Below, piece by piece: positions 1 to 10,180 of a DNA stretch of 64,000 nucleotides (position 1 is the stretch's first letter; each line of letters starts with the position of its first letter). Under the pieces are notes generated by a model. It saw only the letters and a program-made list of their open reading frames with translations, was not told the DNA's origin and did no database searches. The stretch comes from Cunninghamia lanceolata (Eukaryota; Streptophyta; Pinopsida; Cupressales; Cupressaceae). The stretch is taken from the NCBI GenBank assembly GCA_027924645.1, contig BSBN01001150.1, positions 2,294,001 through 2,358,000 on the forward strand, in the 5' to 3' direction. Made by a program: the position numbers and the translations under genes.

Positions 1-1390
1 AACTTGAAATGGGTCAGCACGATATGTGCACTAAGAACTTCCAAAGTAGCCATATTCCTTCTATAGCTAAGAAAGACATAATGCTAAAGATAAATTGCTA
101 GAAAGGAAATAATAGGAATGCTGAACATTTACCAATAGCTATTCTGGAATCAAGTATATGAGAGAAAGTAAAAGTCTAGGCAAACAAATAGGAAACTACT
201 TTGTCTGCTTTGGCTGCAGGAACAAACACAAAATAGAATTCTAGTGGTTGCAGGAACATTCAATGCCAGATTTAACTAAATGCTTAACATAAAATGCAAC
301 TAAACTAGAGGGTGGAATTCTCACCAAGTGGGCCCCCTTGGATGAGTATTCCCTAAGACAAATGTAAACTCAGAAATGTAGAATTACAACTTTATTTTAT
401 TCATTTGAAAAGATGAGTACAACTGAACATTATAACTATATTACCGAAAACTAGATAATGCAAGTACAATATCTGAATAATCAACAACTCCCACAAAAGG
501 AGTATCAGAGTCTTATTTATAGGAGAAAGACTACAAAACTAACTAACTAGCAAGGCAGTCAACTCCAACAGAATAGGAGGACACCACATTATGGAAAACA
601 TAGAAAGTGGAAAGGAGGTTACGCATGCAAGGGAATCTGGTCAAGCGAGTTGCTTTAACATAGATTTAGCATAACAATAACTCCTAAATTTGCTCAATAA
701 GTATTTAAGATTAGTTACAAAGCAGTTGCCTTCCCTCCATTTGACATTTGAACGATCATCATGTTTGACTTTTATGGTAAGCGACCAACCAGCAGAATCT
801 TCCTCACTTTATAGATGTCGAGTATGTCTGCATAACAATATTAGTGCACACAATAATTGCACATCTGTAACTACCTAGGAGTAACATTCATTAACCATAT
901 GTAAAATTAACATAGATAGTTCAAATAGCATGTCTTTGCCATAAAAGGATATAAGAAATGACTTATGCTCAACAAGTTATAGCTTTGGGGTAATGACATA
1001 AAAAGATCAAGATTAAAGTACCAAAGTCCAAGATAACTACAGCAAATGGACAATAAAGTTTAACAAAATTGAGTCATTAACTAGACTCATCAGACAGTAT
1101 GTCGTAGTGTGTTCAGGATGACTTGTTGTTCTCATAGTTCATGGTTGAAGATGTGTGGCACTAAATATTTGATGTGCAGACGTAAAGGAGTGTTTGAAGA
1201 TGTTCTATGAGTCTTGTAGACTCAGCTGGAAGAGTTTCATGAAGATCCTTCTTGTTTCCAGTACCGCACAAGGTTTTCAAGTTGTTGTGGCCGTTATGCT
1301 TCAAGTTTCATGTCTTTGCTTAAGGCTGTCCTATTTTCAAATGAGCAAAGTGTGTGGATGTAATTCCTTGATGTTTCTTGTTGTGAAGGA
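1..1390. other. Non-coding sequence, possible minus-strand LTR remnant
   Basis: No gene is recognisable. On the minus strand a TATA-like CTCCTATAAATAAG lies at about 510-525, and an AATAAA signal follows at about 390-405. That order would fit the promoter and polyadenylation region of an LTR whose end could be near 363 (TGTAAAC on the plus strand). I cannot find a partner LTR or a primer-binding site, so this is only a possibility. The short ORFs here have no family features. Confidence 0.3.
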
Positions 1391-2236
1391 TGTTTTGGAC
1401 CTAGTTAAGCAAGTATTGATGTTCGCAAGGCATGAATCCTCTGCTGGTGTAGCGTGTAGTCTTGTTTAGGACTCAAGTCCTCTACACGTGTCATGTTGTG
1501 TGTTGTCTAGCCGACTTGTAAATGTATTTTTCATGTTTTCTCTGGCCAACAATAATGTATTCAATGTAATATCATGTATACATTGTAAATCAATTTGATT
1601 TAGGGAAGTGTGATTGCAATGTGATTGATAAGGTTCACAAGCAAGAAAAGGAGCAAAATGATTGCATTATGATGTGTGACTAAGGGAGAAAGAGTAGATG
1701 TGTTAGAAGCTGTCTTGATTCATCTTGAAGACATTTTTGTGACAGGAAGGAAGTAAAGAGTGTGTCTAATTGATCCAATCATCAGAAGAAGCAGAATTGC
1801 AATAATCAAGGGTGTGAATTTCAATCTCAGTTTTTAGGCAGTAGAAGGACTGTCATACTGTAATATTTTTTGAATTTGTTCTTAGTTTAGGGAGTAGTTG
1901 CTTCCTTGGGAGTGACCCTAAACAAAGTTTTTAGGGAGTAGTAGATTCCTTTGGTTGTAGCCCTAAAACAAAGTCAGCGGGGAGTAGTAGCTTCCTTGGG
2001 TTGTAGCCCTAAAACAAAGTTGTTATTTGAGCTTCATTTATTGTGAGTTAATCCTCACCATGGTTTTTCCTTCTTGGGTTTTCCAAGTATATCTACTATT
2101 ATGTGTTGATGTGCATTGTGTTAATCTTTCATGTTTATGTTGATCTTGTAATGCTTAAGTTTTAATCTGCTCCAAAAAAATTGAAGTTTGATTAGATACT
2201 GATTCACCTCCCCTCAATATCCTAGTGTGTTTAACA
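1391..2236 (+). repeat. 5' LTR of copia element F (left end approximate)
   Basis: The right end is clear: a CACCTCCCCTCAATAT stretch, then ...TTTAACA, then a primer-binding site. It holds the LTR signature GGTTTTTCC..GGGTTTTCCA near 2060-2095. The sequence resembles the LTR at 60464-61252: both have a GGGAGT-GTAGCTTCC-TTGGGTTGTAGCCC block, and both have a similar CACGT-TCATGTTG stretch further left. The left end at 1391 (TGTTTTGGACC) is inferred from that comparison and could be off by tens of bases. Confidence 0.5.
1886..2019 (+). repeat. Three tandem 45-bp units in the LTR of F
   Basis: Three successive units carry the pattern AGGGAGTAGT-G-TTCCTTGGG-GTAGCCCTAAAACAAAG, at about 1886-1930, 1931-1975 and 1978-2019. 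The related LTR at 60464-61252 has a single unit, so this is a local expansion in F. Confidence 0.8.
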
Positions 2237-2238
2237 AT

Positions 2239-2250
2239 TAGTATCAGATC
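2239..2250 (+). promoter_or_regulatory. Degenerate primer-binding site of F
   Basis: TAGTATCAGATC lies two bases after the LTR end. It differs at two positions from TGGTATCAGAGC, the initiator tRNA-Met site used by the other elements here. Confidence 0.7.
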
Positions 2251-2294
2251 CAAGTTCCTCTAAAGAAAGCTTAACCTCTTGAGGAAGGTCTGGG

Positions 2295-2948
2295 ATGGCA
2301 CTTAATGAATCCAACAAGATACTTAGGTTTGATGGATCAAATTATGTTTTTTGGAAGCTAAGGATGGAAGCCTATATCAATTCTCTAGGGTGCAATGTTT
2401 GGGACTCTGTCAAGACTAGTTACAAATTTCTTGCTACTAGTCCTACAGACTCAGATGAAGTTAAGAAGTATGATAACAATGCCAAGGCAAAGTTTTCTAT
2501 CATGAGTGGGCTAGTTGATTCAAAAACTTAAAAGGTAATGAGTTATAGTTCTGCTAAAGAAGTTTGGGATAAACTTGAAACCATTTATGGAGATAAGAAA
2601 GTAAAGCAAGCAAAGATGCAAATCTTCAAAAGCAAATTTGAGACCCTAAAAATGATAGAGGATGAAGACATTGTTGGATATATGCTCCGGATGAATGAAG
2701 TGGTCAATCGCATCATAGGTCTTGGTGGCAAAGTGGAAGAGGATGAAATTTTGAAGAAGGTTCTGAGATCTCTTCCCAAATCTTACAGCCTTAAGGTATC
2801 TGCTATTGAGGAGAATACGGACTTGGATACATACACTATAGACAAATTGTTTGGTACCCTTACTGCTTTTGAAATGAGAGAGTTTGGTAGTGATGCTCCA
2901 AAGATAGAAGATGCTTTCAAAGCCAGTATGAAGACAAAGGATGAAATT
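2295..2948 (+). pseudogene. gag: Copia gag (UBN2-type), element F, truncated
   Basis: This is the N-terminal capsid-like part of a Ty1/copia Gag of the type common in Sirevirus elements. It begins at ATG 2295, 45 bases after the primer-binding site, with a FDGSNYVFWKLRME motif typical of UBN2/DUF4219 gags. It continues through VWDKLETIYG, SKFETLKM and ILRSLPKSY-like segments and then an acidic AIEE region. A TAA at 2529-2531 breaks the frame, and the same frame resumes at once. The homology stops at about 2945-2948, before any zinc knuckle. There a TGTTACACCCC sequence begins, which looks like an inserted LTR. No protease or polymerase of F is seen in this window. Confidence 0.8.
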
Positions 2949-3683
2949 TGTTACACCCCGTGTGTTTCTAACTAATTACTATTTACCTTGACTGGTTAAT
3001 TTGCTTGAATAAATGAATGGTTTGTGAATCTTGCATTAACATGTATTTTAAATCTTGAATTGAATATATTGAAAGATTGAATGATGCAATGTGATGTATT
3101 ATAAGTGATTATTGTTATGAAATGTATGATGCTTATGATTATATTGTGATCGGCTAACTACTATTATGGTGATATAAGTTAAACGCAGGAATAGGTTGCT
3201 CCTCCAGAAACGAGGAGAAGTATCACTCAAGAGAAGGAATTGGTCTGGTAAATGTTAGAGAAAACCTAAACTGAGCAAGCACACACCACTATCCTACTTG
3301 GTCTAGGTTATGTCGAGTCTATGTGGATAAAGGCAAGTCATCTATGGTAATGATCCTGAATTCTTTTGAAGATATGATTTTATGAATGTTTTGAATGAGG
3401 AATGTGATTTAGTCTAAGTGTCGATTGAAGTCTTCTTTGATAAAGTTTGGAATTACAACCAATGAGTTTTTAACGTGAGATGAATATATACATATATGTA
3501 AATGCATGTCCATGATAAACTTATACGTATTGCTCATAGGCATAAGAGTATCGATTGGACAAGGGAATCTATATGCATGTGTGTCTATGTACATTTCATA
3601 TTTATATATCGTCAGTGGATATCTGGGTTAATGGGTTTTATGTTGTTTTCAAATAATGATAATAAATGCATATACGTAATAAT
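2949..3683 (+). repeat. Left part of long LTR H, interrupted by element A
   Basis: It starts TGTTACACCCCGTGTG exactly where gag of F ends and contains no coding signal. It is AT-rich and runs into element A at 3684. The continuation appears to be 11288-13331, which ends TGTTACA followed by a primer-binding site. TG and CA termini plus this arrangement suggest a single LTR of roughly 2.8 kb, cut in two. Assignment to Ty3/gypsy is a guess from the TGTTACACCCC start and the length. The right copy of this LTR is not found in the window. Confidence 0.45.
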
Positions 3684-4788
3684 TGTTGGCAAGAGACACT
3701 ATGTGGCTTCATAAGTGTTGTCATTGATGGCAAAAAAGTATATCCCACACATCCACAGTACATAATATGCCTTCATCGGAAGTTAGATTGAAGAATGTTT
3801 TAGTCCGGTGAACAAGAATAGAGTATGTAACGGTCTGACAATCAGGTCTGGATCTCTCAGATGGTGTAACTTAGTAAGTTGCAGACTTGGACAAGTCAAG
3901 AGGGGTATCATGACTACTGTATTCCAAAGATTTAGCCTCCGGTGATAAAGAAAGAAAAAGATATGAGCATCTGAGTGTTGGGCTCCAGTCAGGCAGAGCA
4001 AACAGAGGAAGAACTGACTGATAGAGTATCAGACTTCAATCCGGATGAGTAAAAGGTGTTAAGCAAGCAATTTGTGGGATTATACATTGTTGGCTGACAT
4101 GATTAATGACTTTTATACTTAAGCTTTTGATACGCATCACAAATCAAGCATGGATTCAGCCGACAGATCAACAACTTGCAAATATCTTGAGTGTTCTTGT
4201 TGCCAACTAGAAAGTTGATGAAAATCCTTGATGCGGATATATATACCAGATGGATTCCGGCATGTAAAAGTGTGTGTGTGAGATGTGAAGAAATAAGGTG
4301 CAAAGAAAAGCAAGGATAAGTGTGAGAACAACAATTTAAGTCCGGTATGTGACTGAATAACAACATTGAACAGAGGAAGAATGAAGTGTGCCAAATCAGT
4401 ATATTGTGCCTAACCAGAACTAAACTCTTGCATTTGTAGATGCTTCTCATCAGTTCAAACACTTAATTATCTTCTGTAAGTTCTTATAGGCAGTGTGCCT
4501 CTTGTGAGTAGTGTGCTCGGGCAGTGAGCCCAAATTGGCAAGTGCCATTTTGTACTCATTTATTCTTTTAACAGAGAATACAATCTTGGGTCAGTCACCC
4601 CGTGGTTTTTCCCTTAACAAGGTTTCCACATAAAAATCCTTGTGTTATGTGTTGATTTTATTTTTGTTCTTATGATTACATATGCTTTCATGTTTTGATA
4701 TAACACTGAATATTGAGATAACAAAATTAAAGAAATTTTGAGATAACTGATTCACCCCCCCTCTCAGTTATCTGCCTTGCTTTCAACA
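3684..4788 (+). repeat. 5' LTR of element A
   Basis: It is 1105 bp, beginning TGTTGGCAAGAGACACTATG and ending CTTTCAACA. Near its right end it has the shared LTR signature (CCCCGTGGTTTTTCCCTTAAC, then GGTTTCCACATAAAAATCC) and a CACCCCCCCTCTCAGTTAT stretch. Its R-U5 part (about 4488-4655) closely matches that of element B (50236-50410), while the U3 part differs. Confidence 0.92.
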
Positions 4789-4790
4789 AT

Positions 4791-4802
4791 TGGTATCAGA
4801 GC
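4791..4802 (+). promoter_or_regulatory. Primer-binding site of element A
   Basis: TGGTATCAGAGC, two bases after the 5' LTR, is complementary to the 3' end of plant initiator tRNA-Met. This is the usual copia primer. Confidence 0.9.
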
Positions 4803-4853
4803 AAGGTTCCTCTAAAAAAAGCCTAACAGCTTGAGGAAGATCTAGTAATCTCA

Positions 4854-6035
4854 ATGGATGCATATGGTATGAAGGAACAACTTCAGTCTGCCCTAGATGA
4901 TCTTGAACAATCCCACTCTAAAGTCAATAATTTGAGAGAAAGACTCAAACAAGCTGATGAATTCATAAATGAGCTAAAAGAAAAACTTAGTATTTCTGTG
5001 AAAAAGAGAAAGGAACTACTTCAAAAATTAGCCAATCAAAGTGAAGTCAATGATACTAATGAAGATCTGAATGAGAAAAATAAGCTATGTGAGAAGTTGT
5101 CAAAAGAAGTCATTATGGTAAGACATGAAATGGAATCAGGGGTTATGAGATTCACCCAAGAAATTGAAGAAAAAAGAAAGATTGAAGATAATCTAAAATA
5201 ATCCCTCAAGGAGAAATCAAAGGACTGCCACAAAATGGATAGAATAATTAGGCATCTTGAATCTGATCTTGAAGAAGCTAGAGACAATGAAGAACAACTT
5301 GAGAATCAGATAGATACTCTTAAACAAGATCTTCAAACTACAAATGAATACAAAGAAAAATTCATAATAAGCTCAGCCCAACTTGAAGATCTTCTTGAAA
5401 GACAAAAGAGGGTAGATGATAAGTGTGGCTTGGGATATGAGAAAGGTGAAAGCTCTGGATCCGGTCAGAAGAACTTTGGATCAAGAAATCAAAGAAACAT
5501 GCCTAGAAGACCTCTGGTAAGGCAACCAAATGCCCAAAGATATCCATCCTTCAATGGATACTGCTTTAATTGCAACAATTTCAGTCATAAAGCAACTCAG
5601 TGCAGGAGGAGAATGAATCAGAATAATCCATCCTTCTCCAAACAATGTTTTAATTGCAAAAGGTATGGTCACAAATCTCATGAATGCAGAAATATGCAAA
5701 TAAACAATTCATTCAATGGTAGATGTTTTGCATGCAATAGAATGGGACATATGGCTAATCAATATAGATCAAGAGGATATCAATCAAATAAGCAAAGAAA
5801 TGTTGTATGTTACAATTGCAATAGATCTGGTCATATTGCCAAATTCTGCAGAAGCAAAAATCAGGATAGAAAAGGTCCAGTGGAACATAATCAGAAACAA
5901 GATAAGGGCAAAGGTAAAGTGAATGCGAATGAAGTACAAGAGGAGATGAGCAAGATTTGGGTAAAAAGGAGTACAATGAATATTGGGGATGGATCCACAC
6001 CGGAATCCAGTACTGATATTCCTTCCGGAAACTAA
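4854..6035 (+). pseudogene. gag: Gag remnant of element A: coiled coil plus four zinc knuckles
   Basis: One reading frame of about 393 codons starts at ATG 4854 and has a single in-frame TAA at 5199-5201. The first 200 or so residues are highly charged heptad-like sequence, predicted coiled coil. A motif reading LEDLLERQKR-DDKCGLGY follows; it resembles the segment near the C-terminal half of Sirevirus Gags. Then come four CCHC boxes (CX2CX4HX4C) at about 5560-5605, 5645-5690, 5722-5766 and 5806-5850. In the third, the last Cys is replaced by Tyr. The usual N-terminal UBN2 capsid domain is absent, since the ORF starts only 51 bases after the primer-binding site. By family analogy the product would bind RNA through the knuckles. 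Whether it could assemble particles without a capsid domain is unknown. Confidence 0.75.
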
Positions 6036-6680
6036 AAGGTGAAGCTTCGGCTTAGGGGGAGTCACAGAGAAAAACAATTTCCCCAGCCAGTCCACTAGTG
6101 CCTAAATTTGGCACATTGAGTAAACATTTGATGCTACAGATTAAAGGGTTCTCAAGAAAACCTCCAAATAACCTTCAGTCAAAATGTGAAAGATCCGTAT
6201 GGAGTTTTATAGGATTTTTAACTGCTCAAGTTAATTCGGTTCTGACAGCTATCCGATAAAGCATAATTTCACAGACATATCTGATATGATTCAGAATAGA
6301 AATGCTTTGATCTGTGGACCCATGGCATGATTTAAGAAAAGAAGATATGTTGTCAAACCTCACTGACAATGATTCTATGTTTAGCATAGTGATTCAAGAA
6401 GATCTCTCTTAAAACAGGGCAACTAGATAACTTAAGTTGTGCATTTATTACAAAAGGAAATTAGGGTTTGTGCAAGGATAAAAGGGTTCCTTCACTCATT
6501 ATTTACACACTTACACTCATGAAGAAGAAGAGAAGAGCTCTGCAAAGAAGATTCTGTAACTCACTCAAGATCAACTGAAAATTGAATTCAACTAGCGATT
6601 CGTTCTGGCTCCTACTTCAAACCCTAAAAGCGTGAAAAGGTACTTCCATTCTGAAAATCTCTCTCCAAATCTTTTGCAAA
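6036..6680 (+). other. Leader between the two ORFs of A, with PPT-like and promoter-like motifs
   Basis: Just after the gag stop lies TTAGGGGGAGTC (6051-6062), a polypurine-tract-like motif. In Sireviruses such motifs usually mark the region after pol, so the pol genes may have been deleted between here and gag. Further on, a TATA-like GGATAAAAGG at 6476-6485 is followed by a C/T- and A-rich stretch with an AACCCTAAAAG motif up to ATG 6681. This resembles a plant 5' untranslated region. The promoter reading is inference. Confidence 0.45.
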
Positions 6681-9600
6681 ATGGCTACTCCAATGGTTGT
6701 CAAGATTTCTGATAGGCCGAGACCTAAATTCAAGAAACACCCTTACAAATCTCTAGAAGTTGATCCCTTAGGGGCGTTTTCTAGCATTCCGCACGGAGTG
6801 TTACATGTAGAAGATGTTAGGGTTTATATCCAAGCCAACATTGAAGAATTTGGAGACTTAAAATTGATGGACATTTATCACAAATAGCTAATAGATGAAA
6901 ATTTTGAACTCAAACCAGAATTCAAGGCCCTCCGGGACAAATACTTTGGACATTGCATACATTTTCCATGTTTTGCAGAAGATGATTGGGTCCAATATGT
7001 TCTAAGTAGGATGCATGATAATTTTATGTGGCTAATGAGTCCATTCAAGATAACTAAAGATGCCATTAGGGCAGTGACTAGACTGCAATCATCCGGTGGG
7101 TTACCTGCACCTAAATCTATGAAGAACCAAATAGTAATTGAAGCCATCGGATCTAAATTTGACAAAAGAGTAATGACCATAGATGACATCACAGATCTGG
7201 ATGTCAAGTTTGCCTCAATGATAATCACCTACAAGATCTATCATTCGAGCAGAGAGAATTATGTGTCTAGCACAACAATCTATGTAGCATATCAAATGTT
7301 GAGGAAAGATGCAGATTATGATCTATGTGAGCTTCTTCTAAATTAGTTGTTGGAGAACTTGTAAAAGATCAAAAAGGATAAGAAAAATTCCTTTAAATAT
7401 GGTAGTCTAATACTATGTTTGTTCTTCTATTATATGAATGAACTACCTGGATCAATTGGTTGGGTCTGGCAAAATGATAAACCGGTTGCAATTCAGATCA
7501 GAGACTACATGTATGGACTTGGTGATGCTCAAGCCCAAAACACAGCCCTCTGGGAGTACTTTAAAAACTTCCAAAGCATGATGCAAGCCAAAGAGAGAAT
7601 ACCACAGTCCATAGTTGAGAAATACAAGGACACAATTTTCTTCATGGTTGACACTGATCAATGCCTAATGGAGGCAGTTGAGCCAAGAACTGTGTGGATA
7701 ATGCCTATGGGATATCAGGTCGATGAAAAAATCTTGGAGCTACATATTCAACACCTGTTGAGCCAACCTAAGGACACTGAAGTAGAAAGGTTTGGTACCT
7801 TCAAGAGCTAAGTGTAAAAATACATGTTGAGTTAAGACAGCCGGAGATGAAGAGGAAAGTAAGAGGGGAAGTTGAGGAAATTGCCAAAAGATTTGGCATA
7901 TCAAAGGAGACTCTAGATGCTAATAGAGAGAAAATGGAGAAGGTAGAGAAAGAAAGACAAGAAGCAAAGAAAGAAAGTGCCCCTGCATAAACCTCCTCTA
8001 GGACTAGATCCTCCAAGATCTCTGCTCCTGTCACTTCCAAAAGCTCAAAGTCTACCAAACTGAAAGTCAAGACATCCGGAAAAGGAGAAAAGAGGATGAA
8101 GACCAAAGCCTCAAGGACTTATACAAGCCATAAAGATGATGAGGCAACAAAATTAGATGAAGAAATCGGGGAAATAAAGAAAGAGAGAACATCCAGGAAG
8201 TTCTCTACTAGCAAAAATGAGGAAGAGAAGGTAGAGGAATTTGTAGAAAAGCCCACTCTTTCCATTGATGACATCAACAAGGCAATCACTGTGGATGGGA
8301 ACCTACAGCTGGTGACTGAGTTCTATGATGAATATAGTGATGTTGATAAGAGAATTTTGGAAGAAGCTACTATCAGGTACTTGAACATTTACAATAAAGC
8401 TTTCATTGAAATTATATCATTAATTCCTAAGAGTCTAGAAAAAGTACTTGAGCTGAGAAAAGAGAATGCAAAGGCAAAAGACTTAGAGATTCTAGAGCAG
8501 ATAGCAATTCAGCTTTATCCTTCTATCACTCCAAAACAAATGAACATGATTTTCAAAGATTGTAAGGATGAGTTTTGGAGTAAGGCAAGAATGAATAAAC
8601 TCATGCTTGGAGAAATAGACCAAGTAGCAAGTGAAACAAAAGATATCCTCTGGAATGCCTTGAAGAGATTCAATCTTCTCATTGTAGAAGAAATAGATGA
8701 AGAACCTTCTACCATGGATGTTGAAGGATTAAATGCAATCAATAAAGAAATTTTTGACAAGGATGTCGAAGGATTAAAGAAAATAAATGAAGAAATCTCT
8801 GAGAACTTAGACTCCTCAGTTCCGGAAGCGGAAGTTCATAAAGCAACAAACAGAGGTGACATCTCTCCTCTAGATCCCACTGCAGCTATGAAAAACACTC
8901 CAGATTCTGAAGCTGAAGGAGAAGATAGAAGAGAGGAGAAGAAGATTCAAGAAGAAGAGGTTAAGGGAAAAGAAGAAGAACAAGCAAGAAAGACTAATGA
9001 TGACTATTCTGATATCCCAAAAGAAAAGAAGACTCAATCACCAGCAAGAGACACTACAGAGACAGTGAAGAACTTCTTAGACAAAGAGGTGGTGGAGTTA
9101 GATGAACCGGAGTTGTTTCAAGGGCCCCTAAATCTGGACACTCTCTCTCCAGTACAGATGATGAAGATAGTATCTTTTGCCCAAGCCAAGGCTAAAGAAA
9201 AACTCTTGAAATATCACATGGAGGACTGTGAACTATTGGAGATTGCATCCAGGATGCTAGAGAAGATCAGGCCATCCTATCAAAAGGATCCTTCAGCCTC
9301 ACCATCTGGTAACTTGAAAAACTTAGTAAACTCTGTTGACACTCATTTTGAATCTCTAGAGAAATCAGCAGAAGCAAAGGTCCGAAAGGAGTTTCTAGGA
9401 AAAAGATTCACTTAAGTTCAAGGACTTATTGCTAATGATAGGAGGACCCTAGACATTGGAATAAAGAGCCTTGAAAACGCTCTTAAAGATGGTGGGGACA
9501 TATACAAATTCTATTTATCTTGGCCCAAAGTGACAAAATATATTGAAGAGAAGGTAAAAGAACAGGAAGAAAAACTGTCAAGCCTAGTTCAGAATTTTGA

Positions 9601-9931
9601 CCCTCTTTCCTCCTCTCTAATGAATCAAGAATGTCAGGCTATTGTTATCATAAATGAAATAAAGAGGCTGGACAAAGAAAAGAAGAACATAATGAACAGA
9701 ATGGGTGAACTCAGAGTGATAATTATCCCTAAGCTAGAGGCAATACATGAGGCCTTGACAGATGCTCAGACCACAGCCCAGACCTGTGATCCAGTAGATT
9801 TAAGAAGGGCAGAAGCATATGCATTTTTGTTAAGTAGTCACATCTCCATTTTGGATAGGATGAAGTAGAGCTGGGCAACAGAGTTTGTACAGTTGAAGAC
9901 TACTTTTGCAGATATACTTAAGTATATGTAA
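6681..9931 (+). pseudogene. Very long accessory ORF of element A, function unknown
   Basis: Reading through stops gives one protein of about 1,080 codons. Frame is kept from 6681 to 7811 and again from 7838 to 9931, with one frameshift between 7812 and 7837. In-frame stops lie at 6885-6887, 7344-7346, 7362-7364, 7809-7811, 7988-7990, 9413-9415 and 9866-9868. The last of these may be the natural end. The N-terminal 370 residues look globular, with segments such as DDWVQYVLSRMHDNF, a LPAPKSMKNQ stretch, YVAYQMLRKDADYDLCELLL and WIMPMGYQVDEKILELH. The rest is strongly charged, Lys/Glu-rich and coiled-coil-like. I find no pol motif and no clear membrane segment. It lies where Sireviruses carry an extra (envelope-like) ORF, but the sequence alone does not prove homology. 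A captured host gene is the main alternative. Confidence 0.6.
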
Positions 9932-10019
9932 GTATAACATATGATTTATATATACTTATGCAGCCATGTATAAGATATTTTTTGCAAAATTTTGGTATAC
10001 AAATTCCACCCTTTGCCAT

Positions 10020-10180
10020 TGATGTCAAAGGGGGAGTGAGGAGTAGTGAAAAATGTGGAATCTAGCTAAGGGGGAGCTCCAGTAAAATAGTGCAAAAGAT
10101 AGAGCATCAACCAAGGGGGAGTTACTGTGACACTTAGCCATTTTTCACTAAGTGTTGCCATCAATGCCAAAGGGGGAGAT
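10020..10180 (+). promoter_or_regulatory. Repeated polypurine tracts of element A
   Basis: Four purine tracts occur before the 3' LTR: CAAAGGGGGAGTGAGG (about 10027), TAAGGGGGAGCTCC (about 10066), CAAGGGGGAGTTAC (about 10112) and CAAAGGGGGAGAT directly at 10169-10180. Two are preceded by a GCCATTGATGTC or GCCATCAATGCC motif. Several copies of the tract upstream of the 3' LTR are a recognised Sirevirus trait. The last one is the plus-strand primer. Confidence 0.75.

Noticed and set aside
3783..4462. Minus-strand ORFs within the 5' LTR of A (similar ones at 10270-10865)
   Set aside because: They lie inside an LTR and recur in the 3' LTR only because the LTR is repeated. No domain is recognisable.
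9990..10180. CRISPR-like or other regular repeat suggested by recurring AAGGGGGAG
   Set aside because: The copies are irregularly spaced polypurine tracts of an LTR element, and the context is a plant genome.
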